From: Kutzneria viridogrisea
GTDB taxonomy: Bacteria; Actinomycetota; Actinomycetes; Mycobacteriales; Pseudonocardiaceae
NCBI GenBank assembly: GCA_014138725.1
Contig: JACJID010000002.1
Location: forward strand, 62,001 to 126,000
Direction: 5' to 3'
Length of the DNA: 64,000 bases
Position 1 is the stretch's first letter; every line of letters starts with the position of its first letter. A program made the position numbers and the translations under genes. Shown in pieces: positions 25,348-32,741 of the stretch. The notes beneath the pieces were generated by a model. The model worked only from the letters and a program-made list of their open reading frames with translations, was not told where the DNA came from and did not search any database.

Positions 25348-25682
25348 GGGGTCCTCCTCACCTGCGACCGGTGCTGGACGGGGCCGATCAGCCCATGCGG
25401 CCAAAGGTATTTTTGCCCGCTTCGCCACGTCAACGCGAACCGGTGCGGGGGTGGTCCACTTTTCCTTGTTGTGGCTGCTCTGACAACTCACCGTGTGGCC
25501 GATTGGACTTCTGTACGTGTGCGAGATTCGGCGGTTGTCGGTCCGTTTTAATTCGACTGTCACTGAAGCGACAGTTTAGGAGGAACGTACGGTAAACCAG
25601 CCGGACGATGGTGTCCGGCATGCGCACGCCGGAGGACCATGAGGTCACAGGCCCCGCGATGTGATCACGACGAGGTGATTCG
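25348..25682. other. Divergent intergenic region (ligase-like gene / pntAA)
   Basis: This 335-bp stretch has no convincing gene and is unusually AT-rich around 25540-25580. It contains ACTGTC-ACTGAAGC-GACAGT, a 6-bp-arm inverted repeat at about 25556-25575, followed by TTTAGGAGGAACG, and probably holds promoters for both flanking genes. Confidence 0.5.
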
Positions 25683-26786
25683 ATGCGTGCCGAACTGACT
25701 GTGGCGGTCTTGCGGGAGACCGCGCCGGGCGAACGCCGGGTGGCCCTCGTACCCGAAGGGGTGCGCGCCCTGACCGATGCCGGGGCACGGGTGCTGGTGG
25801 AGAACGCCGCGGGCGAACTCGCCCACCATCCGGACAGCTCCTACACCGAGGCGGGCGCCGAGGTGGTGCCGCGGGAGACCGCGCTGGCCCAGGCCGGGAT
25901 CCTGCTCGTGCTGCACTGCCCGCTGCCGACCGGACTGCGCAAGGGCCAGGTCCTGATCGGCCTGCTCGCGGGCGCCGACCTGCCCGCGCTGGCGGAACGG
26001 GGCGTCACCGCCATCGGGCTGGAGGGCTTGCCGCGCAAGCTCAGCCGCGCGCAGTCCATGGACGCGCTGAGCAGCCAGGACAACGTGGCCGGCTACAAGG
26101 CGGTGCTGGTGGCCGCGCAGGTCTACCCGCGCTACCTGCCGATGCTGATCACCGCGGCGGGCACGGCGCCCCCGGCCAGGGTGCTGGTCCTCGGGGTGGG
26201 GGTGGCGGGCCTGCAGGCCATCGGAACGGCCCGCCGCCTGGGCGCCGTGGTCACCGCGTACGACATACGCCCGGAGACGGCCGAGGAGGTGCGCTCGCTG
26301 GGGGCGAGCTTCCTGGAACTGGCCACGGCGATCGCGGGCAGCGGGCAGGGCGGCTACGCGCGGGCGCTGACCGCCGAGGAGGAGCAGGCGCAGCGGCACG
26401 AGCTGGACGCGCACATCGCCCGGCACGACATCGTGATCACCACGGCCCGGGTGCCCGGCCGCAAGCCGCCGCTGCTGGTGACCGAGCAGGCCGTCAAGGC
26501 GATGGTGTCCGGCTCGGTGGTGGTCGACCTGGCGGCGGGTCCGCTGGGCGGCAACGTGGAGCTGTCCGAGCCCGGGGTCACCCGGGTCACCGAGAACGGG
26601 GTCACCGTGATCGGCGCGGAGGGGCTGGCGGCCACCGTGCCCTCGGCGGCATCGGCGGCCTACTCGCGCAACCTGCTCGCCCTGCTGCGGCACCTGCTGC
26701 ACGAGGGCGAGCTACGCATCGACCTGACCGACGAGATCCAGGCCGGGGTCGTGCGCACGCACGACGGCCGCGAGACGGGAGCGTGA
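25683..26786 (+). CDS. pntAA: NAD(P) transhydrogenase subunit alpha part 1 (soluble NAD-binding domain I)
   Basis: 367 residues. Start RAELTVAVLRETAPGERRVALVPEGVRALTDAGA is the domain I opening shared with alanine dehydrogenase. SQDNVAGYKAVLVAA is the RQD-loop equivalent (here SSQDNVAGYKA). VLVLGVGVAGLQAIGTARRLGAVVTAYDIRPETAEEVRSLGASF is the Rossmann NAD site. TTARVPGRKPPLLVTEQAVKAM and VVDLAAGPLGGNVELS follow. It transfers hydride between NADH and NADP+ with PntB, driven by proton flow. It overlaps pntAB by 4 bp. The separate alpha-1/alpha-2/beta organisation is typical of many bacteria other than E. coli. Confidence 0.95.
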   Translation: MRAELTVAVLRETAPGERRVALVPEGVRALTDAGARVLVENAAGELAHHPDSSYTEAGAEVVPRETALAQAGILLVLHCPLPTGLRKGQVLIGLLAGADLPALAERGVTAIGLEGLPRKLSRAQSMDALSSQDNVAGYKAVLVAAQVYPRYLPMLITAAGTAPPARVLVLGVGVAGLQAIGTARRLGAVVTAYDIRPETAEEVRSLGASFLELATAIAGSGQGGYARALTAEEEQAQRHELDAHIARHDIVITTARVPGRKPPLLVTEQAVKAMVSGSVVVDLAAGPLGGNVELSEPGVTRVTENGVTVIGAEGLAATVPSAASAAYSRNLLALLRHLLHEGELRIDLTDEIQAGVVRTHDGRETGA

Positions 26787-27061
26787 GGGCGGTGGCCGGA
26801 CTCAGCGTGTTCGTGCTCAGCCTGCTGGTGGGCTTCGAGGTGATCAGCAAGGTGCCCGCGACCCTGCACACCCCGCTGATGTCGGCGGCGAACTCCATCC
26901 ACGGCATCATCGTGGTGGGCGCCATGCTGATCGCCGCCTCCGCCGACACCGTGCTCGGCTACGTGCTGGCCTTCCTGGCCGCGGCCTTCGCCGCGATGAA
27001 CGTGGTGGGCGGCTACGTGGTCACCGACCGGATGCTGCGCATGTTCCGGGGGCGGCGATGA
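26783..27061 (+). CDS. pntAB: NAD(P) transhydrogenase subunit alpha part 2 (membrane domain)
   Basis: 92 residues from GTG 26783. Three hydrophobic segments (GLSVFVLSLLVGFEVI, HGIIVVGAMLIAA, VLGYVLAFLAAAFAAMNVVGGYVVTDRML) and the motif HTPLMSAANSIHGI, the characteristic PntA membrane signature, are present. The C-terminus TDRMLRMFRGRR is a conserved cytosolic end. It forms the proton channel with PntB. Both its ends overlap neighbours by 4 bp, so the three genes are translationally coupled. Confidence 0.96.
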   Translation: MRAVAGLSVFVLSLLVGFEVISKVPATLHTPLMSAANSIHGIIVVGAMLIAASADTVLGYVLAFLAAAFAAMNVVGGYVVTDRMLRMFRGRR

Positions 27062-28434
27062 TCATCCAGCTGGTGTACCTGGCCGCGGCCACCTGCTTCG
27101 TGCTGGGGCTGCACCTGATGAACTCCCCCGCCACGGCGCGGCGCGGCAACCTGGTGTCCGCGGCGGGCATGGTCGCCGGGGTGCTGGCCACGGCGGTGCT
27201 GATCGCCGAGCAGAACCTGATCAAGCCGACCGGCTGGGCCGTGCTGCTGGCGGGCTCGGCGGTGGGCGCGGTGCTCGGCCTGGTCTCGGCGCGGACCGTG
27301 CGCATGACCGCCATGCCGCAACTGGTCAGTCTGTTCAACGCGGTCGGCGGTGGCGCGGCCGCGCTGGTCGCCGTGGACGAGGTGCTGCGCGGCAGCGGCG
27401 GGGCCGTCACCGTGGTCCTGGACGTGCTGATCGGCGCCGTCACCTTCACCGGGTCCCTGCTCGCCGCGGGCAAGTTGCAGGGCCTGGTCCCCGGGCGGCC
27501 CGTGGTGTTCGCCGGTGCGCGCGGCCTGAACCTGGTGCTGGCACTGGTGATGCTGCTCGGCAGCGGCTACTTCGCCCTCGTGCGGCCGGATCCGCTCGTG
27601 ATCACGGCGGTCGGCCTTGCCGCACTGGTGTTCGGCGTGACCATGGTGCTGCCCATCGGCGGGGCGGACATGCCGGTGGTCATCTCCCTGCTCAACGCCT
27701 TCACCGGCACGGCGGTGGCCATGGCCGGGTTCGTGATCGCCAACGACATGCTGGTCATCGCCGGGGCGCTGGTCGGTGCCTCCGGTGCGATCCTGACCAA
27801 GCTCATGGCCGATGCGATGAACCGCTCGCTGGCCAGCATCCTCGTCGGCGGTTTCGGTACCGGCGACGGGGACCCGTCGGTGGCGGTCGGCGCGTCCGCG
27901 CAGGTGCGCGAGGTGGCCGTGGACGATGCCGCGATCCAGCTCGCCTACGCGCACCGAGTGGTCGTCGTGCCCGGTTACGGGCTGGCCGCCGCCCAGGCCC
28001 AGCACGAGGTGCGCGAGCTCGCCGAGGTGCTCGGCGCGCAGGGCGTGGACGTCAGCTACGCGATCCACCCCGTGGCCGGTCGCATGCCCGGGCACATGAA
28101 CGTGCTGCTGGCCGAGGCGAACGTGCCCTACGAGCGGCTGCGCGAGATGGAGCAGGCCAACCCCGAGTTCGCCCGCACCGACGTGGCACTGGTGATCGGC
28201 GCCAACGACGTCACCAACCCGGCGGCGCGGCGGCCCGGCAACCCGGTGTCCGGCATGCCGATCCTGGACGTGGACCAGGCCAGGTCGGTGATCGTCATCA
28301 AGCGGTCCATGGGGCACGGCTACGCCGGGATCGACAACGAGCTGTACGGGGACCCGAAGACCGGCATGCTCTTCGCCGACGCCAAGGCGGGCCTGGCCGC
28401 ACTGACCGCGGCGGTCAAGACGCTGGTGGGATGA
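27058..28434 (+). CDS. pntB: NAD(P) transhydrogenase subunit beta
   Basis: 458 residues. Membrane helices occupy about residues 1-250 (LVYLAAATCFVLGLHLMNSP start; MPQLVSLFNAVGGGAAALVA; ALVGASGAILTKLMADAMNRS). The NADP-binding domain III follows: VVVPGYGLAAAQAQHEVRELAEVL (GxGxxA/V nucleotide site), VSYAIHPVAGRMPGHMNVLLAEANVPYE, LVIGANDVTNPAARRPGNPVSGMPILDV, VIKRSMGHGYAGIDNELYG. It is the complete usual length. Its last 20 bp overlap the 3' end of the convergent permease gene. Confidence 0.96.
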   Translation: MIIQLVYLAAATCFVLGLHLMNSPATARRGNLVSAAGMVAGVLATAVLIAEQNLIKPTGWAVLLAGSAVGAVLGLVSARTVRMTAMPQLVSLFNAVGGGAAALVAVDEVLRGSGGAVTVVLDVLIGAVTFTGSLLAAGKLQGLVPGRPVVFAGARGLNLVLALVMLLGSGYFALVRPDPLVITAVGLAALVFGVTMVLPIGGADMPVVISLLNAFTGTAVAMAGFVIANDMLVIAGALVGASGAILTKLMADAMNRSLASILVGGFGTGDGDPSVAVGASAQVREVAVDDAAIQLAYAHRVVVVPGYGLAAAQAQHEVRELAEVLGAQGVDVSYAIHPVAGRMPGHMNVLLAEANVPYERLREMEQANPEFARTDVALVIGANDVTNPAARRPGNPVSGMPILDVDQARSVIVIKRSMGHGYAGIDNELYGDPKTGMLFADAKAGLAALTAAVKTLVG

Positions 28435-29518
28435 GCCGGGAGGCCGTCCTCCTCCGGTGGCCCTTGCGCCGTTGCGGGGCACGCAGCAGCGCGAGGGCCC
28501 ACCCGGCCCTCGGGTCGATGTCCACCAGCACGGTCATGACCAGCAGCGTGGCCGGGACCGCCAGCAGGGCGCCGAGCGGGCCGAGCACCCAGGCCCAGAA
28601 CACCACCGCCAGGAAGGTCAGCGCGGTGGACAGGCCCACGGCGTCGCCGACGAATCGCGGCTGGACCAGGGACTGGACCACGAAGTTGAGCACCGCGTAG
28701 ACCCCGAGGACGGCCAGCGCGCACCGCCACCCGGCGCCGAGCAGGCCGAGCAGCGCGGGCGGCACCACGCCCAGCAGGAATCCGATGTTCGGGATGTAGT
28801 TGGTCACGAACGACAGCAGGCCCCACAGCACCGCCAGCGGGATGCCCAGCCACGCCAGCGCGAGCGTGTCCAGTATGGCGACGACCAGCCCGAAGACCGT
28901 GGTCACGACCAGGTAGCGACGAGTCCTGCGGGCGAAGTCCCCGAGCGCGTCCTGGATCTGCGGGCGGTCCTTGGCGATCTCCGCCAGCCGCACGTCGACG
29001 CCGCTGGCCTCCAGGCTGAGGAACAGCAGCAGCGCCAACAGGAACACCAGGCTCGTCGTCACCCCGGCCAGGTCCCCCAGCAGCGCGCTCAGTGCGGACA
29101 TCAGCCTGCCGGGGTCCAGCGAGTTCACGACCTGGCGGAGCTGGTCGTGACCGACTCCCCACCGGCCCGCCAGGTCGACGGCGTCGGCGAGCAGGGCCCG
29201 CGCCAGGTCCTCGTACCGGGGCAGCAGGGCGGCGAGCCTCGCCAGCGAGACGACCAGCACCGCGCCGAAGGTGACGAGCACCCCGTAGACGAGCACCACC
29301 AGGGCGAGCGTGGCTGCCCAGGAGGGGACACCGCGCCGCCGCAGCCGACGGTGCACCGGGTTGAGCACGATCACGATGACCAGCGCCAGCAGCGTGGGCG
29401 CGATCAGCCACGCCGCGGCCTTCATCCCGGCCACCGTGACGACCGCCGCGGCGGTACCGAGGAGGATCACCAGGCCGCGTGGGATCGTCGGGTCGTCAGC
29501 CGGAGCGGAAGCCTTCAC
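28415..29518 (-). CDS. AI-2E family (PerM-like) membrane transporter
   Basis: 367 residues from GTG 29518. About eight hydrophobic segments are seen, with the AI-2E family core LSFVTNYIPNIGFLLGVVPPALLGLL and the C-terminal LTFLAVVFWAWVLGPLGALLAVPATLLVMTVL. An amphipathic middle region (DLAGRWGVGHDQLRQVVNSLDPGRLMSAL) is typical. The family includes TqsA (autoinducer-2 export) and Na+/H+ antiporters, so the substrate cannot be inferred. The Arg/Lys-rich tail (RAPQRRKGHRRRTASRL) is cytosolic. The gene's 3' end overlaps pntB by 20 bp on the opposite strand. Confidence 0.9.
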   Translation of the reverse strand: MKASAPADDPTIPRGLVILLGTAAAVVTVAGMKAAAWLIAPTLLALVIVIVLNPVHRRLRRRGVPSWAATLALVVLVYGVLVTFGAVLVVSLARLAALLPRYEDLARALLADAVDLAGRWGVGHDQLRQVVNSLDPGRLMSALSALLGDLAGVTTSLVFLLALLLFLSLEASGVDVRLAEIAKDRPQIQDALGDFARRTRRYLVVTTVFGLVVAILDTLALAWLGIPLAVLWGLLSFVTNYIPNIGFLLGVVPPALLGLLGAGWRCALAVLGVYAVLNFVVQSLVQPRFVGDAVGLSTALTFLAVVFWAWVLGPLGALLAVPATLLVMTVLVDIDPRAGWALALLRAPQRRKGHRRRTASRLIPPAS

Positions 29519-29768
29519 TGGTCAACGCGGGCGCCCGCGTCACCGGGTGTCACGTCAGCCCCCTGTACCCGTTCATCACTGCCTCCCGTTCGCCCTCGAC
29601 GGACCAGCACGCACACCGTCACACGATCCGGCGCCGGGCTCTTCACCCGAACCGGGCGACCCGACCCCACTTGCCGGGAGGTCATCCGCTCCGGGTGAGG
29701 AACCCGGTCGCTCGGAGGTGTCGGCTGGTTCGGGTAGGTCGCGGACGAGGCGGAAGGACAGGGAGTTC
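29519..29768. other. Divergent intergenic region (AI-2E permease / GH15)
   Basis: 250 bp without a convincing gene. It carries the promoters of both flanking genes and, at its right end, the ribosome site AGGACAGGGAG of the GH15 gene. No palindromic operator stands out. Confidence 0.4.
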
Positions 29769-31616
29769 ATGGTGGACGAGTACCCGTTGATCGCCGACCA
29801 CGGGCTGATCGGGGATCTGCAGACGGCCGCGCTGGTGAGCACCGACGGCACCGTCGACTGGTTCTGCTGCCCGCGCTTCGACTCGCCGAGCGTGTTCGCG
29901 GCGCTGCTGGACCGTCGTCGCGGCGGCCACTGCCGGATCCGCCCCGCGGCAGGCCCCTGCACGACCAGGCAGCTGTACTTCCCGGACACGGCAATCCTGA
30001 TCACCAGGTTCCTGGGGCAGTCCGGGATCGGTGAGGTGGTGGACTTCATGCCGCCCGCACCGCGGCGGCAGGCCACCGCCGAGCACCGCTTGGTCCGGAT
30101 GCTGCGCTGCGTGCGCGGCCGGATCGACTTCGAGGTGGACGTGGCGCCGAGCTTCGACTACGGCCGTCGGCCGCACACCACCCACCTGACCGACAACGGC
30201 GCGGTGTTCGACGGCGGAGACCTCCGGCTGACCCTGCACGCCGTCCGGGAACCGGAGGACGCCCGGTTGGCCGACATCCGCGTCGCGCAGGACAACGCCG
30301 TGCGCGGCACCGTCACCCTGAATGCCGGGCAGGTCCGCGGCTTCGTCCTGGAGTCGGGCGGCCAGGGCGCGCCGCGGGCCGTCCGGGTCGAGGAGGTGGC
30401 GCGGGCCTTCGACAGCACGGTGCGGTTCTGGCACACCTGGCTGGCCAGGTCGACCTACGGCGGGCGGTGGCGCGAGGTCCTCACCCGGTCGGCGATAACG
30501 CTCAAGCTCCTGACCTACGCGCCGACCGGCGCCATCATCGCGGCGCCCACCGCGGGGCTGCCCGAGCAGGTCGGCGGCGAGCGGAACTGGGACTACCGCT
30601 ACACCTGGATCCGGGACGCCTCCTTCGCGGTGCAGTCCTTGCTCGGCATGGGTTTCACCGAGGAGGCCGCCGACTTCGCCCGGTGGCTGGGCGAGCGCTA
30701 CCAGGAGCGCGGCGAGAGCGCCACCGGCCCGATGAAGATCATGTACCGGGTGGACGGTTCGGCGGACGTACGCGAGGAGGTCCTCGACCACTGGGAGGGC
30801 TACCGGGGTTCGAGCCCGGTGCGGATCGGCAACGGTGCCAGCGACCAGCTCCAGCTCGACATCTACGGGGAGCTGCTGGACGGCATCCACCACGCCGACC
30901 GGCACGGGCTGCGGGTCGGTCACCAGGGCTGGCAGGCGTTGACCGGCCTGCTCGACTGGCTGGCCGACAACTGGGACCAGCCGGAGGAGGGCATCTGGGA
31001 GGTCCGCGGCGGCCGGGAGAACTTCACCTACGGCAGGCTGATGAGCTGGGTTGCCTTCGACCGCGGGGTCCGGCTCATGGACAAGCTCGGCCGTCCGGGC
31101 CCGGTCGCGCGGTGGCTGACTGAGCGGGACCGGATCTACGCCCAGGTCTGGGAACGGGGCTGGGACCCCGGCAGGCGAGCCTTCGTCCAGCGGTACGGCT
31201 CGAACGTGCTCGACTCCTCCCTGCTGCGCATGCCGCAGGTCGGCTTCCTCGCACCCCGCGACCCGATGTGGTTGAGCACTCTCGCCGCGATGGAGGAGGA
31301 GCTGGTCACCGACAGCCTCGTCCTCCGGTACGACCCGAGCGCCTCCCCGGACGGGCTGCGCGGGTTCGAGGGCACCTTCTCCTTGTGCACCTTCAACTAC
31401 GTGCACGCCCTGGTCGGCGCCGGACAGCTGGACAAGGCGCGACTGGTGTTCGAGAAGATGCTCACCTACGGCAACCGCCTCGGCCTGTACGCCGAGGAGA
31501 TCGGCCCCACCGGGGAGCAGCTCGGCAACTTCCCGCAGGCGTTCACCCACCTCGCCCTGATCGACGCCGCGATCACGCTCGACCACGCCCTGGACCGGGC
31601 CGCGACTGCGACATGA
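29769..31616 (+). CDS. GH15 family glycosidase (glucoamylase / trehalase type)
   Basis: 615 residues from ATG 29769. The N-terminal beta-domain opens YPLIADHGLIGDLQTAALVSTDGTVDWFCCPRFDSPSVFAALLD, the hallmark of bacterial GH15. The (alpha/alpha)6 domain shows GLPEQVGGERNWDYRYTWIRDASF, EEGIWEVRGGRENFTYGRLMSWVAFDRGVRL (general acid Glu region) and LYAEEIGPTGEQLGNFPQAFTHLALIDAA (general base Glu). There is no signal peptide, so it acts on intracellular glucans or, as for some actinobacterial homologues, on trehalose. The TGA stop lies inside the first ATGAAGGTGCC element of the repeat that follows, suggesting the repeat reset the C-terminus. Confidence 0.93.
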   Translation: MVDEYPLIADHGLIGDLQTAALVSTDGTVDWFCCPRFDSPSVFAALLDRRRGGHCRIRPAAGPCTTRQLYFPDTAILITRFLGQSGIGEVVDFMPPAPRRQATAEHRLVRMLRCVRGRIDFEVDVAPSFDYGRRPHTTHLTDNGAVFDGGDLRLTLHAVREPEDARLADIRVAQDNAVRGTVTLNAGQVRGFVLESGGQGAPRAVRVEEVARAFDSTVRFWHTWLARSTYGGRWREVLTRSAITLKLLTYAPTGAIIAAPTAGLPEQVGGERNWDYRYTWIRDASFAVQSLLGMGFTEEAADFARWLGERYQERGESATGPMKIMYRVDGSADVREEVLDHWEGYRGSSPVRIGNGASDQLQLDIYGELLDGIHHADRHGLRVGHQGWQALTGLLDWLADNWDQPEEGIWEVRGGRENFTYGRLMSWVAFDRGVRLMDKLGRPGPVARWLTERDRIYAQVWERGWDPGRRAFVQRYGSNVLDSSLLRMPQVGFLAPRDPMWLSTLAAMEEELVTDSLVLRYDPSASPDGLRGFEGTFSLCTFNYVHALVGAGQLDKARLVFEKMLTYGNRLGLYAEEIGPTGEQLGNFPQAFTHLALIDAAITLDHALDRAATAT

Positions 31617-31859
31617 AGGTGCCCTTTGCGACGCTGGGCACCTACCCCCACCGCCGCGAAAGTGGCTTTCACTGCGTTGGGCGCAGCGAATGGTCCTATG
31701 GCAGCACGCCCCGGCACTGCCACGAAGGTGCCGTTTGGGACGTTCAACGTCGCGAACGGCACCTTCATGGCATGGCGCCGGGTGAGGTCCCGCGCCCCGG
31801 CACTGCCAGGAAGGTGCCGTTTGCGACGCCCAACGTCCTGAACGGCACCTTCATGACAT
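31613..31859. repeat. Large composite ATGAAGGTGCC-family repeat
   Basis: The block contains several modules. ATGAAGGTGCCCTTTGCGACG at 31613 overlaps the GH15 stop. The CCGCCGCGAAAGTGGC...GCAGCGAATGG module (about 31652-31692) is the inverse of the one near 4828-4880. GAAGGTGCCGTT (31724-31735) pairs with AACGGCACCTTC (31755-31766), and GAAGGTGCCGTT (31810-31821) pairs with AACGGCACCTTC (31841-31852). It fills most of the 341-bp gap before the protease gene; the rest (31860-31957) holds that gene's promoter. Confidence 0.85.
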
Positions 31860-31957
31860 GACGCCGCCCACCCCACCAGGTGACGGCGGGGTCCACCTTC
31901 AGGTGCACTGGGCCGAACGCGGACCTGGCGCTGCTCCGTGTGCAGCAGACTCGCGGC

Positions 31958-32695
31958 ATGCGCAGGACACTGATCGGCATCGTGACGACCGTGCTGCTGC
32001 TCGGCGGAGCGGCACCCGCCCTGGCCCAGCCGGAGATCATCGGTGGCCAGGTGGCCACCGGCAGCTGGACCTGGATAACGGCCCTGCTGACCCCGGACGG
32101 CAAGCAGTACTGCGGTGGCTCGCTGATCGCGCCGAAGTGGGTGCTCACGGCGGCGCACTGCGTGGACGACAGCACGAGCAGGGACGCCGCGCGCATCGGG
32201 TCGAACGACCGCACCAGCGGCGGCACCGTGGTCGGCATCAAGCGGGCGGTGCCGCACCCGCAGTTCGGCCCGGACTTCGACAACGACATCGCGCTGGTGG
32301 AACTGGCCAAGGCGGTGACGAACAAACCGGCGGTGCTGGGGACCGGCACGAACTGGGACGGCTACACCCTGCGGCTGTTCGGCTGGGGGCAGACCTGCCC
32401 GGTGAAGGGCTGCAACGGCGGCTCGGACAGGCTGCTGCGGGTGGACAACACCGTGCTGCCACAGGAGAAGTGCCGGGCGCAGGGCACCGGCTTCCACCCG
32501 GAGCACGAGCTGTGCATGGACAGCCGCAACCAGAGGACCGCCTGCTACGGGGATTCCGGCGGGCCCGCGGTGTACATGGCCAACGAGCGGGTGATCGGCG
32601 TGACCAGCCGGGGCAGCAGGAGCTGCGGGGATCAGGACACGCTCTACACGCGGGTCCAGCCCTACCTGAGCTGGATCAAGTCCTACACGGGCTGA
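31958..32695 (+). CDS. Secreted trypsin-like serine protease (S1 family)
   Basis: 245 residues from ATG 31958. The signal peptide MRRTLIGIVTTVLLLGGAAPALA is followed by QPEIIGGQVATGSW; the IIGG neo-N-terminus means a tiny propeptide must be removed for activation. The triad is complete: LTAAHCVDD (His), DNDIALVEL (Asp), CYGDSGGPAVY (Ser). The S1-pocket residue six before the Ser sits in RTACYGDSGG and is not the Asp of trypsin (R-T-A-C-Y-G), so cleavage specificity may not be tryptic. Six cysteines fit the usual disulfides. Convergent with the subtilase-like gene. Confidence 0.92.
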   Translation: MRRTLIGIVTTVLLLGGAAPALAQPEIIGGQVATGSWTWITALLTPDGKQYCGGSLIAPKWVLTAAHCVDDSTSRDAARIGSNDRTSGGTVVGIKRAVPHPQFGPDFDNDIALVELAKAVTNKPAVLGTGTNWDGYTLRLFGWGQTCPVKGCNGGSDRLLRVDNTVLPQEKCRAQGTGFHPEHELCMDSRNQRTACYGDSGGPAVYMANERVIGVTSRGSRSCGDQDTLYTRVQPYLSWIKSYTG

Positions 32696-32739
32696 GCGCG
32701 GCGGCGCCGCGGGCACCAGGAGCCCGCGGCGCCGCGCTC
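32694..32739. terminator. Strong bidirectional GC hairpin between convergent protease genes
   Basis: The left arm 32694-32714 and right arm 32722-32739 are complementary over 18 bp apart from a 3-nt GGC bulge, with a 7-nt loop. It overlaps the TGA of the trypsin-like gene and ends 2 bp before the stop codon of the convergent subtilase-like gene. No U-tract is present. Confidence 0.7.
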
Positions 32740-32741
32740 CC

